Of a stretch of 64,000 nt of DNA, positions 31,496-40,931 are shown one piece after another. The number at the start of each line of letters is the position of its first letter. The first letter of the stretch is position 1. The position numbers and the translations under genes are program-made. The notes beneath the pieces are model-generated. The model worked only from the letters and a program-made list of their open reading frames with translations. It made no database searches and was not told the DNA's origin. Origin of the DNA: Altererythrobacter sp. Root672 (GTDB lineage: Bacteria > Pseudomonadota > Alphaproteobacteria > Sphingomonadales > Sphingomonadaceae); NCBI RefSeq assembly GCF_001427865.1, contig NZ_LMHH01000001.1, positions 1,674,001 through 1,738,000 on the forward strand, given 5' to 3'.

Positions 31496-32902
31496 ATGGC
31501 TGATCGCCTCGACGAGTCGGTCGGCTCCGGCGAAGGCGTCTTCAGCCGCGCTTTCGACCGTATCACCGGAAGCCGGCTGACGGCGGGTAATTCGATCCGC
31601 CTCCTGCTTGACGCGGAACAGAATTATCCGGCTTGGCTGAAGGCGATCTCTACCGCGCAGAAGCGGATCCACTTCGAGAATTACATCGTCGCCGACGATT
31701 CGCTGGGGCGGCTGTTCGCGGACGCCCTGATCGCCCGGGCGCAGGCCGGGGTAACAGTTCGGCTCCTCCACGACTGGTTGGGCAGCTTCGCCTGGACCTC
31801 ATCGGCTTACTGGTCGAGGCTGCGCGATGCCGGCGTCGAGGTGCGCCGCTACAATCCCCCACGTCTGTCCATGCCCTTCGCCTGGCTTCACCGCGACCAT
31901 CGCAAGGTCATCACCATCGATGGCGAGATTGGTTTCGTGTCGGGACTGTGCATCGCAGATATCTGGCTCGGAGATCCCAAGAAGGGGAAAGCGCCTTGGC
32001 GCGACACCGGAGTGGCAGTGGAGGGCCCGGCAGTGGCCGACATCGACCGGGCCTTCGCCGAAAGCTGGGGAGCGGCGGGAGGGTGCATCACGGCCGCCGA
32101 GGCGCGCGTCCGCCTCGCTTCGCCGGGGAGCGCGCCAATTCGCGTGCTCGGTGAATCGCCGGGACGGTACCAGACCTACCGTGTCGACCAGTTGATCGCC
32201 TGTGTCGCACGCCGCAATCTGTGGCTGACCGACGCCTATTTCGTAGCCACGCCCAGCTTCCTCCGCACCCTGGTCGACGCCGCCGACGACGGTGTAGACG
32301 TTCGCTTGCTCGTGCCCGGATCAAGCGATGTCCCAGTGGCACAGGCGCTCACGCGAGCCCATTACCGGCCGCTGCTCGAAGCCGGCATTCGCGTGTTCGA
32401 ATGGAACGGCACGATGCTTCACGCCAAGACCGCGGTCTATGATGGCCGCTGGGCCCGGGTCGGTTCGACGAACCTCAACCTCACAAGCTGGGGGGCCAAT
32501 TACGAGCTCGACCTGTTGATAGAGGACACGGAATTCGCACGCGCGCTGGAAGCGACCTTCCTGGCGGACCTTCGCAATTCGACCGAGGTAGTCCTCACGC
32601 TGGGCCAGGTCCGCCCCGCAACTGCGCGTCCGCCGGTTCGTCGGCAAAGCGGTGCCCGCGCCTTGGCGGCGAGCGCGCTGTCCTTCGGAAGCCAAAGCGG
32701 CGCAGTCATCAGCGGTGTTCGCCCTCTCCCCGCGACGGAGCGCAGAGTCGCTCTGTCGCTCGGTCTCGGGCTGATCGCCGCCGCGGTGGTGACCGTGCTG
32801 GTCCCCATACTGGTGATCCTCCCGGCGACCGTCGGTATGGTCTGGACCGCAGCATGGATGTTGTTGCGGGCCTGGCGGCTCTCGCGCGGCCCGCGTCGGT
32901 GA
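31496..32902 (+). CDS. Phospholipase D-like / cardiolipin synthase-like protein
   Basis: This 468-residue protein has two HKD motifs: HRDHRKVITIDGE (H135, K137, D142) and LHAKTAVYDG with VGSTNLN (about residues 311-328). Both are complete, so it should act as a phosphatidyltransferase or phospholipase. N-terminal membrane helices usual in bacterial Cls are missing; instead a hydrophobic pair of helices sits at the C-terminus (about 420-460, LGLIAAAVVTVLVPILVIL). This reversed topology is seen in the Cls-like proteins of sphingomonad and rhizobial stress regions. It is the first gene of the putative island. Confidence 0.85.
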   Translation: MADRLDESVGSGEGVFSRAFDRITGSRLTAGNSIRLLLDAEQNYPAWLKAISTAQKRIHFENYIVADDSLGRLFADALIARAQAGVTVRLLHDWLGSFAWTSSAYWSRLRDAGVEVRRYNPPRLSMPFAWLHRDHRKVITIDGEIGFVSGLCIADIWLGDPKKGKAPWRDTGVAVEGPAVADIDRAFAESWGAAGGCITAAEARVRLASPGSAPIRVLGESPGRYQTYRVDQLIACVARRNLWLTDAYFVATPSFLRTLVDAADDGVDVRLLVPGSSDVPVAQALTRAHYRPLLEAGIRVFEWNGTMLHAKTAVYDGRWARVGSTNLNLTSWGANYELDLLIEDTEFARALEATFLADLRNSTEVVLTLGQVRPATARPPVRRQSGARALAASALSFGSQSGAVISGVRPLPATERRVALSLGLGLIAAAVVTVLVPILVILPATVGMVWTAAWMLLRAWRLSRGPRR

Positions 32903-33123
32903 ATTCGTGTGCTGGCTCCCGCGCCCGCCGCACCCCGAGCGAACAGCGCTGAAATGGGACTCCTGTCGTCGGAGCCCCGTAACGTCCGCAGTGAGTCGCA
33001 TGCTACCCGGCAGCATTTGCAGGCGGCGGCAGCGGGAGAGCCGGAGATGCCGTTGACAGGCGTCAATGCGCGTCCGCGCGCGAGCGGTCAGGATAGCAAC
33101 TTCAATTCATCGGGGTGCTCGCC

Positions 33124-33732
33124 ATGAAGACCGACCGGCTGATGGCCGTCACCGACGCGGTGCTGGCGATCGCCCTGACCATCATGGTCCTCGATCTGCG
33201 CGTTCCCGCCACCGACGCTTGGCACGCAATTCGGCCCGCGATTCCGCTGCTCGTCGCGTATGCGCTTGCCTATATCAATATCGGCATCTTCTGGACCAAC
33301 CACCACCATATGCTTTCTACTGCCAGCCGAGTGAACGGACGTGCGCTCTGGGCGAACCTGTTCCTCCTTTTCTGGCTGACCTTGATGCCATTCGTGATCC
33401 GGTGGATCGGCCTCGCAGGGATCACTCCGCAACCGGTTGCGGCTTACGGTGCGGTGACGGTAATGGCGGCGCTGGGATACATCTGGCTTGAACGTGAGCT
33501 GATCCTCGCGGAAGGCACGGAGTCGCGAATTCGGGCCGTGGTCGGCTCGCGCAGGAAGGAATGGATCAGCTTCTTTTGCTACGGCCTCGGCATCCCCGCG
33601 GCCTTCGTCTCGCCATGGGTCGCCATCGCGCTTTACATCGCGGTTTCTCTCGCCTGGGTGATCCCGGACCGCCGCTTTGAGCGCGGGTACGGCTCGCGGC
33701 ACTCCGAAGCGCATCGCGCGCCGCGGCAGTAG
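33124..33732 (+). CDS. TMEM175/DUF1211 family membrane protein
   Basis: This is a 202-residue integral membrane protein. The N-terminal KTDRLMAVTDAVLAIALTIMVLDL matches the RxxxFSD-type signature of TMEM175 potassium channels, with D replacing the usual Ser-Asp context (AVTDAV). About five or six helices follow. Bacterial members conduct potassium as tetramers in the inner membrane. I chose the ATG at 33124; GTG at 33115 is possible. It is probably transcribed after the phospholipase D-like gene, though 221 bases separate them. Confidence 0.8.
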   Translation: MKTDRLMAVTDAVLAIALTIMVLDLRVPATDAWHAIRPAIPLLVAYALAYINIGIFWTNHHHMLSTASRVNGRALWANLFLLFWLTLMPFVIRWIGLAGITPQPVAAYGAVTVMAALGYIWLERELILAEGTESRIRAVVGSRRKEWISFFCYGLGIPAAFVSPWVAIALYIAVSLAWVIPDRRFERGYGSRHSEAHRAPRQ

Positions 33733-33833
33733 CGGCCAGCGTGCGCGAGGGCCGCGCGCCGTGCCTTGGTCGGTCGGCGCGCACGACGGCAGAACTTGCG
33801 GTTCGATCGTCAAGACTCGGGACGCGTGCTCGC

Positions 33834-34010
33834 GTGGCTGCCTGGGACAACACCTTTGATCCGATCGAACAGATGCTTGCGCTGCGGCGCCTGGTGTCTT
33901 GCCCGCCATGGCCCGATCTCGTCCGACGGCGCGCCGAGATCCTTCTTCCGCATGACCGAGTGCCTTGGCCGGTTCGACTGCCCGCCGTCAAGGAGGTTGA
34001 GCCGATGTAA
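33834..34010 (+). CDS. Possible small protein of unknown function
   Basis: A GTG-initiated frame of 58 codons (MAAWDNTFDPIEQMLALRR...VKEVEPM) has protein-like composition with amphipathic stretches, but no good ribosome site and no recognised family. It lies in a 350-base region otherwise empty. It may be a real small protein or chance. Confidence 0.25.
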   Translation: MAAWDNTFDPIEQMLALRRLVSCPPWPDLVRRRAEILLPHDRVPWPVRLPAVKEVEPM

Positions 34011-34083
34011 GGCCGTGGCGCTGAGCGAAGTCGTCGATGATCGCTTCAGCGCGATCAGGGAGCGGGTCGGCCATGCGCAATTC

Positions 34084-34218
34084 CTAGTCGTCCAAAGGAA
34101 TTATCTTTCTCGACTTGCGCGCAGCGCGAACCCGGCTCCGCCATAGCCATTCTGCCAGAAGGAGAGCGGCGCAAATGACTCCGGCCAGTACCGCAATGGT
34201 GACGATCCATTTAGTCAC
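34084..34218 (-). CDS. Small single-helix membrane protein
   Basis: A 44-codon frame from a GTG at 34216-34218, with GGAG 10 bases upstream, encodes a hydrophobic helix (IVTIAVLAGVICAALLLAE) followed by a basic tail (WRSRVRAARKSRK). A TTG further upstream would add a second hydrophobic stretch. The helix-then-basic-tail plan is like the next small gene at 34381-34542. No family is recognised. Confidence 0.4.
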   Translation of the reverse strand: MTKWIVTIAVLAGVICAALLLAEWLWRSRVRAARKSRKIIPLDD

Positions 34219-34380
34219 GATGAGGAGCACTCCAGTGGTGAGGATGCACCATAACAATCAAGGTGATTGCGACCACAACCTGGATCAAACTCGACGAACG
34301 CCTGCCCGTTCTTGAGGCCCAAGCGTACTTACCCGCACCGAGGGGCTCCACGATAGACGCCCTCAGGCGTCTAGCTTCGC

Positions 34381-34542
34381 TCAGTAATCCCATTCCGCCG
34401 GTCTGGATCCTGTCTGATCCCGGCCAACCTCGCGAAGCCGTTTAGGCGATCGACCTATACGCCTCGCCACCCATTCGCACAGGCCAGATGCGCACAAGAA
34501 GAACGCTAAAACGATCAGAATTATTGTCAGGACCCAGGACAT
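34381..34542 (-). CDS. Small single-helix membrane protein
   Basis: This is a 53-residue protein from the ATG at 34540-34542, with AGGAG 8 bases upstream. Residues 3-20 are a transmembrane helix (WVLTIILIVLAFFLCAS), followed by CEWVARRIGRSPKR and an acidic end. It is similar in layout to the peptide at 34084-34218 and lies on the same strand. The role is unknown; many stress regions encode such peptides. Confidence 0.5.
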   Translation of the reverse strand: MSWVLTIILIVLAFFLCASGLCEWVARRIGRSPKRLREVGRDQTGSRPAEWDY

Positions 34543-34799
34543 GATGAAGCTCCTGCTTCGCGCGGGAGCTCATCGAAGTCTCTCTGGCGCCGGCGCGCAG
34601 TAGGTTGCCGGCGATCAAAAAATCTTAGGCGTGTTCTTCAGCATAACCTCATTAATTCGTGTTGATATATATTAGCCCGTTGCAAAGTCGCGGAACGAGC
34701 TATCCCACTTCGCATTGCCATGAAGGACGCGTCCTCGCCCCCGAATTATCGGCGCGTCACTCTCATCAGACCTCCAATCAAGCGGAGAGCTATAAAAAA

Positions 34800-35033
34800 A
34801 TGCGGTTCTTCTTTCATTTGCACAACAGTGTCGAAACTCGAGATCAGGAAGGCCGCGACCTTCCGAGCCTTGCGGTCGCTGTCGAAGCGGCCGAGACAGA
34901 TGCTAGGTCGATCGCCTCGGAGAATGTCCGGCAAGGCCACCTCAATCTCTCCCACTCGGTCGAGATCACCGACGGAACCGGCAAATCGCTATACCGCATC
35001 ATGTTCGGGGAGGCCGTCGAGGTCACCGACTGA
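34800..35033 (+). CDS. DUF6894 family small protein
   Basis: This 77-residue protein begins MRFFFHLHNSVETRDQEGRDL, the usual opening of DUF6894 proteins, with an SVEITDGTG core near the end. The start is fixed by GGAGAG 8-13 bases upstream; a longer frame to 34659 has no ribosome site. These proteins are common in rhizobial and sphingomonad accessory regions and have no known activity. Confidence 0.75.
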   Translation: MRFFFHLHNSVETRDQEGRDLPSLAVAVEAAETDARSIASENVRQGHLNLSHSVEITDGTGKSLYRIMFGEAVEVTD

Positions 35034-35224
35034 CCTGGAGGGGAACGCGCAGCCCTGGGAACCATAGCTGAGCGTTATTGTCGGCCTATCACCGATCAAG
35101 CGTCGCAAGCATCGGTGGCTGAGAGATAATCCTGCTCCCGCTTGCCGCCGGAAGATTTCTCGTTGCACGTCAAGCGAGGCAGCCTCGATCCTGTCTTTGC
35201 CACAGTTGATAGAGGGGCGAAGAC

Positions 35225-36103
35225 CTAGCGCCCGAATTTTGCGAGCAATCCGGGAATAGAGGGTAGAAGGTCTCGGGCCAAGAACCCGATTTCGGCGATT
35301 TCGGCCGCTGCGCGTTCGCCCGCCGCGCCATGAACAAAGACGCCCCACCCCGCAGCGCTTAAGGGCTCAGCTCCCCGTGCGGCGAGTCCTCCAATCAAGC
35401 CGGCTAGGACGTCGCCTGATCCGCCGGTCGCGAGGCCAGCGTTTCCGCCTTCGAAAAGCAACGGTTCGCGGCCGGGAACAGCGACAAGGGTCTCTGTGCC
35501 CTTGAGCACGACGACGGCGCGAAAATCCCGCGCAACCTGTTCAGCTGCGGCAAGCGGATCGGCCGTCACGGCCTCTGGCGGGAGCCCCATCAGGTATCCC
35601 ATTTCGCCGTGGTGAGGCGTCATGATGACGCGGCCCTCGTGCGCGGCGACCAAGCCGGCCAGCTTGCTGGCACAGGTGAGCGCGGCAGCATCAAGAACGA
35701 TTGTCTGTTCCGCCGAGGGGCTCGACAAAAGCGATGCAACCAGTTGCTCGGTTCGTTCGCTTGCCGACATACCCGGTCCAAGTACCAGCGTGTCGCAACT
35801 CTTGAGCCGCTCCCCAAGCAATTCGACGGCATCGGGTGCGATCTCGCCATCTTCATCGGCGGGCAGCGCGATCATTGCAGCCTCGGGCATCAGGACCGCC
35901 AGCGACATGGCTGCTGCCCGAACGGTGGCCATCTGTAGCTTTCCCGCTCCAGCGCGCAGCGCCGCCTCACCGGTCAGCCTGAGCGCGCCGGGCACGAATT
36001 CCGCGCCACCTACGACAAGGACGCGTCCGCGCGCATTCTTGTCCCCGCCAGCTGGTGAGGGAAGCGGATGGCGCTGCAGCCAGGTGCGATCGAGCCTCTC
36101 CAT
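35225..36103 (-). CDS. nnrD: NAD(P)HX dehydratase (NnrD-type, carbohydrate-kinase fold)
   Basis: This is a 292-residue protein with the YjeF C-terminal (NnrD) fold: ARGRVLVVGGAEFVPGALRLTGEAALRAGAG-type N-motif, DTLVLGPGMS, MTPHHGEMGYLMG, VLKGTETLVA and the nucleotide/active-site NAGLATGGSGDVLAG (about 213-227). It would repair hydrated NADH/NADPH using ADP or ATP in the cytosol. It lacks the NnrE epimerase half found in fused proteins. It shares one base with the preceding gene (TAATG), so the two are coupled. A second, chromosomal copy of this housekeeping function is likely elsewhere. Confidence 0.88.
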   Translation of the reverse strand: MERLDRTWLQRHPLPSPAGGDKNARGRVLVVGGAEFVPGALRLTGEAALRAGAGKLQMATVRAAAMSLAVLMPEAAMIALPADEDGEIAPDAVELLGERLKSCDTLVLGPGMSASERTEQLVASLLSSPSAEQTIVLDAAALTCASKLAGLVAAHEGRVIMTPHHGEMGYLMGLPPEAVTADPLAAAEQVARDFRAVVVLKGTETLVAVPGREPLLFEGGNAGLATGGSGDVLAGLIGGLAARGAEPLSAAGWGVFVHGAAGERAAAEIAEIGFLARDLLPSIPGLLAKFGR

Positions 36104-36861
36104 TAGCCCCGGCGTCCCACGATCGGGTCGGGGGCGCTGGTGACCGGGGTGTGCTGCTGCTGCATCGGCGCCGTGACATTGTACCGGGCAAGCCGGAGTT
36201 TTCCGTCGCTCCCCGCGTTAGGATCGTAGAGGTATTCGGTGACAGCGCAGTTGGCGATGTCGCCTTCCTTGTCGATCTGCAGGATGGACGCTTCATCGAG
36301 CGTCTCGAGAATATAGCGCATGCAAAGAACGACGACCTGGTGCGTGAAGATCATCACGCGTCGCTCGCGGTAGTGCAACGAGATCGTGTCGAGTACCGAA
36401 CGCAAGCGCAGGATGACGTCGCACCAGCTCTCGCCACCCGGGGGACGGTGATAGAATTTGCCGAGCAGCTGGCGAAATTCCGCCTGCTCGGGAAAGATAT
36501 TGGCGACACCGTAGGTAGTCAGGCCGTCGAGGATGCCAAACTCCTTCTCGCGCAGGCGTTCGTCGAAGCAGATCGGCTCACGCTCGACGGTTCCGCCTGC
36601 CTCGCGAAAGACCTCGGCCGTTTCGAGCGCCCGGACATAGGGCGACGAAAGCAAGACATCCGGTCGCTTCGCTTCGGGTTGGTCGGCAAACCACAGACCG
36701 AGGGCGCGGGCTTGCTCCCGTCCCAATTCGCTCAGCGGCACATCGGCATCGCGGCTGTTGAGGGCGATGCGATCGGCGGCAGCGTCATGCGCGGCGTCCC
36801 TTGCGACGTTCCCGGCACTTTGACCGTGGCGCACTATGATCAGTTGCTGTGGCCAGTTCAT
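36103..36861 (-). CDS. Histidine phosphatase family protein
   Basis: This is a 252-residue cytosolic phosphoglycerate-mutase-like protein. The phospho-His motif is at the N-terminus (IIVRHGQSAGN, R11-H12), with LSELGREQARALG, SSPYVRALETAEV, a catalytic Glu in FDERLREKEFG and the second His in IFTHQVVVL. It could be a broad phosphatase or a phosphoglycerate mutase; the substrate is unclear. It leads the two-gene operon with the NnrD-type gene. Confidence 0.85.
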   Translation of the reverse strand: MNWPQQLIIVRHGQSAGNVARDAAHDAAADRIALNSRDADVPLSELGREQARALGLWFADQPEAKRPDVLLSSPYVRALETAEVFREAGGTVEREPICFDERLREKEFGILDGLTTYGVANIFPEQAEFRQLLGKFYHRPPGGESWCDVILRLRSVLDTISLHYRERRVMIFTHQVVVLCMRYILETLDEASILQIDKEGDIANCAVTEYLYDPNAGSDGKLRLARYNVTAPMQQQHTPVTSAPDPIVGRRG

Positions 36862-37046
36862 CGAAATCTCCGCAAGCCAACCGCCAACGATCAGACAGAA
36901 CCTTCGATCCTTTTGACAAAAGGACCACCTGGGGCCGAGACTTACCGGGATGGCGGGAACCCCGCGCTTATAACAAAACCAAGAACTGGAACTTCAGGGA
37001 ACGCAACCTTGTTGCGGAGTGGCAGTCACACAAGGACACAGGACCC

Positions 37047-37604
37047 ACGAAAGCCCAGCTATTTGCCGGCGTTGCCGGCGCGCTCGCGCTCGCTTCGTGT
37101 AACAACGACACGGCGCGCGAAGAGCCCACGGATGTCTCGACGAGTGACGTTGCCCCGCCCACGGCCGAAGCGGCTTTGCCTGACCCTTCGACGCCCCAGG
37201 GCTTCGTGGATGCTGCTGCGTCGAGCGACATGTACGAGATTGAAGCGGCAAAGCTCGCCCAGCAAGAAGGCAAGAGCGAGAAGGTCAAATCGTTTGCTCA
37301 GATGATGATCACTGATCACACCGCTTCCACCGAGAAACTGAAAGCAGCCGTTTCTCAAGCCGTAGGGCTGACCGTCCCAACGGCGATGCAGGCCAAGCAT
37401 CGAGCGAACCTTGATGCGCTGATTGCCGCCGGCGACAATTTCGATGCGATGTATGCCCAGCAGCAAGCCGCGGCGCACGAAGAGGCGCTAGCTCTTCTCA
37501 AGAGTCAGGCACAAAACGGCACCGTGGCTTCGATCAAGGCCTTTGCCGGCGAGATTGCGCCCATCGTCGAAGGCCATTTGGGACACGCGAAGGAACTTCC
37601 TTGA
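37047..37604 (+). CDS. DUF4142 lipoprotein with an apparent ACG start
   Basis: The mature protein is a clear DUF4142 four-helix protein (SDMYEIEAAKLAQQEG, AQMMITDHTASTEKL, HEEALALLKSQAQNG, HLGHAKEL), preceded by a lipoprotein signal KAQLFAGVAGALALASC (Cys 18 from the ACG). The codon exactly where ATG should be, before that Lys, is ACG (37047-37049), with AAGGA and AGGA upstream. The nearest in-frame ATG (36849) would add 66 residues unlike any signal peptide and overlap the divergent gene. So either ACG is used, or the start was mutated, or there is a sequence error. DUF4142 proteins are periplasmic and linked to stress; the molecular role is unknown. Confidence 0.7.
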   Translation, partial: TKAQLFAGVAGALALASCNNDTAREEPTDVSTSDVAPPTAEAALPDPSTPQGFVDAAASSDMYEIEAAKLAQQEGKSEKVKSFAQMMITDHTASTEKLKAAVSQAVGLTVPTAMQAKHRANLDALIAAGDNFDAMYAQQQAAAHEEALALLKSQAQNGTVASIKAFAGEIAPIVEGHLGHAKELP

Positions 37605-37908
37605 TCGTTAGCCGGCGCACGAGACCTACGAATAAGGAAGAAGCCCTATCTATCTTCGGGGCCCCTCCGGGGAGCATTGAACCGAGCCGCACTGACCAGC
37701 GCAGCGCCCTAACCGATGATCGCGTGGGCGGTTTCGAGCCCGGATCAAAAATCGTGATGATCCAGGTTAGTTTGGATGCGCAGACTGCAACTTAGCGGAG
37801 CCGCGGGGGTTCTTTCCTCACCGGTCCGCAGCGGCCCTCGCCGTTCGGCGCCACTCCATGTGCGTGTTTTGCCAAGCCGGCAAGGCATCCTGCAACGACG
37901 AGGATTCC
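37605..37908 (+). other. Intergenic region upstream of the catalase gene
   Basis: These 304 bases hold a short GC hairpin near 37659-37675 (CGGGGCCCC..GGGG) that may end the DUF4142 transcript. No gene or clear EcfG promoter is seen. Confidence 0.45.
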
Positions 37909-40137
37909 ATGATGGCCAAGAAGCCGAAATCCAACGACGCCCGAAAATCCGCAGAGGCCCTGACGCCATCCGAAGTCGCGGGGAATGATATACCGGGCGC
38001 AACGCTGCCTAAGGTCGCCGCCATCCCGGACGATGCAGGGATTTCCTTCTCCTTTGGCGAAACACAGGCCGATGGCGGCGAAACGCATCAGAAGGCCGGC
38101 GACGATGTCGCTGTTCTGACGACCCAGCAGGGCATTCCGGTCGCTGACGACCAGAACAGTCTCAAGCAGGGAGCGCGGGGCCCGACACTGCTCGAAGACG
38201 CCCACTTCCGCGAGAAGATCTTTCATTTCGACCATGAGCGGATCCCCGAACGCGTCGTCCACGCACGAGGCTACGGGGCACACGGTTTCTTCGAACTGAC
38301 CGAGAGTCTTGGCGATGTGAGCCGGGCCGACATCTTCCAGCGCGTCGGTGAGCGCACGCCCGCCTTTGTCAGATTTTCAACGGTGGCTGGTGCCAAGGGT
38401 TCTTTCGACCTCGCGCGCGACGTCCGTGGCTTTGCGGTCAAGATCTACACCCAGGAGGGCAACTGGGACCTGGTGGGTAACAACATACCGGTCTTCTTCA
38501 TCCAGGACGCGCTGAAGTTCCCGGACCTTGTCCATTCGGTAAAGCCCGCACCCGATCGCGAATTTCCGCAGGCGGCCTCGGCGCACGACAATTTCTGGGA
38601 CTTCATCAGCCTCACACCCGAGAGCTTCCACATGATCATGTGGACCATGTCCGACCGCGCGATTCCGCGTTCCTTCCGGACAATGGAAGGCTTCGGAGTG
38701 CATACCTTCCGGTTGCTCGATGACGAGGGCAAATCGACTTTCGTCAAGTTCCACTGGAAGCCCAAGCAGGGCTTGCAATCGGTGGTGTGGAACGAAGCGG
38801 TCAAGATCAACGGCGCCGACCCCGACTTCCATCGCCGAGATCTGTGGGATGCGATCAATGGCGGAGACTTCCCCGAATGGGAACTCGGGGTCCAGCTATT
38901 CGACGATGATTTCGCCGACAGCTTTGACTTCGATGTGCTCGATGCCACCAAACTCATACCCGAGGAGCTTGTCCCGATCCGGGTGATCGGCCGCCTGGTG
39001 CTTGACCGGGTGGTCGACAACTTCTTCGCCGAAACCGAGCAGGTTGCGTTCTGTACGCAGAACGTGCCGCCCGGCATCGATTTCTCGAACGACCCGCTGC
39101 TGCAGGGCCGTAACTTCTCCTATCTCGACACCCAGATCAAACGCTTGGGCAGCCCCAATTTTACGCATATTCCGATCAATGCGCCCAAATGCCCGATGGC
39201 TCACTTCCAGCAGGACGGGCACATGGCGATGCGCAATCCGAAGGGCCGCGCGAACTACGAGCCCAACAGTTGGGGGCCGACGCACGGCGGACCCCGCGAA
39301 GATCCCGTTCGCGGCTTCAGAAGCTTTGCGGAAACTGCCGATGGCCCCAAACAGCGGGTGCGTTCTGAGAGTTTTGCCGACCACTACAGCCAGGCGCGAC
39401 AGTTCTTCATCAGCCAGACCGAGATTGAGCAGAAGCACATCGGCGATGCTTTGGTGTTCGAGCTTTCCAAGGTCGAACGGCCGGACATTCGAGGGCGGGT
39501 CGTCTCGCACCTCAGGAACATTGATGCAGCGCTCGCGGCGACGGTGGCCGATGGACTGGCGCTCGACTTGCCCGCTCCTGCTGTGGCTGCGCGCGAGCCC
39601 TTGGCTAACCTTCCGGCATCGGATCCGCTGAGCATCGTCAAGAACGGCCCCGAGAGCTTCAAAGGGCGCAAGCTCGGCATCTTGCTCAGTGACGGGGCGG
39701 ATGCGGCGATCTTCAAGGCGCTTCTCGCTGCGGTCGATGCCGAAGGCGCGGTCTACGAGGTGGTGGCTCCCAAGATCGGTGGTGTCACGCTGGGGGACGG
39801 CACTACGGTAGCGGCAAAGCACAAGATCGATGGAGGGCCATCGGTCCTGTTCGATGCGGTCGCGGTATTGGTCTCCTCCGAGGGAGCAGCACTGCTCGCG
39901 AAGGATGCAGCCGCGAAAGATTTCGTTACCGACGCCTTTGCCCACTGCAAGTTCATCGCGGTCGGAGCCGAAGCCAAACCCATTTTTGAGAAGGCCGGGA
40001 TCGCAGACGATCTCGACGAGGCGTGCCTGCCGCTTGCCAAGGCTGCCGACGCATCGGCGTTTATCGCGGCGGCACGCGCTTTGCGTCATTGGCCCCGCGA
40101 ATTGAAAGTCGATCTCGATGCCAATCCGGGAGCTTGA
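37909..40137 (+). CDS. katE: Large-subunit catalase (HPII/KatE type)
   Basis: This is a 742-residue catalase, the usual size of clade-2 HPII enzymes (about 750). The ATG at 37909 follows GAGGA; 37858 would add a Cys-rich stretch without ribosome site. Catalytic His is H118 in [12 protein letters not shown], followed by FVRFSTVAG and [11 protein letters not shown]. The heme-ligand region is near [12 protein letters not shown] flavodoxin/GATase-like C-terminal domain ([18 protein letters not shown] onward) is typical of this clade. It removes hydrogen peroxide in the cytosol. The next gene follows after 4 bases, so they are an operon. Confidence 0.93.
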   Translation: MMAKKPKSNDARKSAEALTPSEVAGNDIPGATLPKVAAIPDDAGISFSFGETQADGGETHQKAGDDVAVLTTQQGIPVADDQNSLKQGARGPTLLEDAHFREKIFHFDHERIPERVVHARGYGAHGFFELTESLGDVSRADIFQRVGERTPAFVRFSTVAGAKGSFDLARDVRGFAVKIYTQEGNWDLVGNNIPVFFIQDALKFPDLVHSVKPAPDREFPQAASAHDNFWDFISLTPESFHMIMWTMSDRAIPRSFRTMEGFGVHTFRLLDDEGKSTFVKFHWKPKQGLQSVVWNEAVKINGADPDFHRRDLWDAINGGDFPEWELGVQLFDDDFADSFDFDVLDATKLIPEELVPIRVIGRLVLDRVVDNFFAETEQVAFCTQNVPPGIDFSNDPLLQGRNFSYLDTQIKRLGSPNFTHIPINAPKCPMAHFQQDGHMAMRNPKGRANYEPNSWGPTHGGPREDPVRGFRSFAETADGPKQRVRSESFADHYSQARQFFISQTEIEQKHIGDALVFELSKVERPDIRGRVVSHLRNIDAALAATVADGLALDLPAPAVAAREPLANLPASDPLSIVKNGPESFKGRKLGILLSDGADAAIFKALLAAVDAEGAVYEVVAPKIGGVTLGDGTTVAAKHKIDGGPSVLFDAVAVLVSSEGAALLAKDAAAKDFVTDAFAHCKFIAVGAEAKPIFEKAGIADDLDEACLPLAKAADASAFIAAARALRHWPRELKVDLDANPGA

Positions 40138-40141
40138 GCCA

Positions 40142-40921
40142 ATGGCCCGTCATCGTGAACCCGACGCCGCTTCGCTGTCGGATGTCCATACCGAAATGCC
40201 GAGCCTGACGGGACGCAAGGCCATTGTGACCGGCGGCACGACTGGCATTGGTCGGGCCATTGCCGTTCTCCTGGCCAGCGCCGGCGTCAAAGTGTTCGTC
40301 TGCGGTCGTACGAGCGAGCATCTCGAAGACGCGCTCGAGCGCATTGGCCAAGTGGGCGAAGGTTCGGGTGTGAACGTAGATCTCGCGACACGCGAAGGAG
40401 CCGAAGACTTCTTCAAGGAAGCCAAGAGGTACCTGGGAGGTCTCGACCTTGCCGTCATAAACGCGGCGATTCCGGCCGATGCGCTGGCCGAGACCAGCAG
40501 GGATGAGACCGACTACCAGATCGCTGTCGACTTTGCTTCGTACCTGACGACCACGCAGATGGCTGCAAAGCGAATGAAGGCCGGTAGCGACATTGTGCTC
40601 ATTGGGTCGATGTCTGCGGTGTCGCGGTCGGGTGGCAGTTCGATCTACGTCGCGGCCAAGTCCGGCATCCAGGGTTTCGCCAAATCTTTGCGCGTGGAGC
40701 TCGCCGAACAGGACATCAAAGTCGGTTTGATTGAACCCGGGTTCACGGGGGCCGACTTCCAGTACCCTGAGTTTCCTCCCGATAAGCAGCGTGAGCTGAT
40801 CGCCAAGCATCGGATGCTTCGCGCCGAAGATATCGCGGTGGCTGTCCACTTCATGCTCACCCAGCCCCGCCGCACCGCTGTATCGTTGATGCGCGTCGAG
40901 ACGCGCTTGGATCATCCCTGA
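40142..40921 (+). CDS. Short-chain dehydrogenase/reductase
   Basis: This is a 259-residue SDR with the cofactor motif TGGTTGIGRA, NAA at the structural site (INAAIP), the catalytic Ser in IGSMSAVS and YVAAK (Tyr-x-x-x-Lys). C-terminal EPGFTGADF is typical. The start at 40142 follows GGGAG within the catalase stop region. It is an NAD(P)-dependent oxidoreductase of unknown substrate. Its tight placement behind katE (4 bases) suggests a role under oxidative stress. Confidence 0.9.
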   Translation: MARHREPDAASLSDVHTEMPSLTGRKAIVTGGTTGIGRAIAVLLASAGVKVFVCGRTSEHLEDALERIGQVGEGSGVNVDLATREGAEDFFKEAKRYLGGLDLAVINAAIPADALAETSRDETDYQIAVDFASYLTTTQMAAKRMKAGSDIVLIGSMSAVSRSGGSSIYVAAKSGIQGFAKSLRVELAEQDIKVGLIEPGFTGADFQYPEFPPDKQRELIAKHRMLRAEDIAVAVHFMLTQPRRTAVSLMRVETRLDHP

Positions 40922-40931
40922 GCGAGGGACC

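Noticed and set aside
31265-31771. 168-codon frame antisense to the phospholipase D-like gene start
   Set aside because: It overlaps the HKD-protein gene and junction DNA; no motif or ribosome site.
37858-37908. Upstream start for the catalase
   Set aside because: It adds a Cys-rich stretch without ribosome site; ATG at 37909 is preceded by GAGGA.
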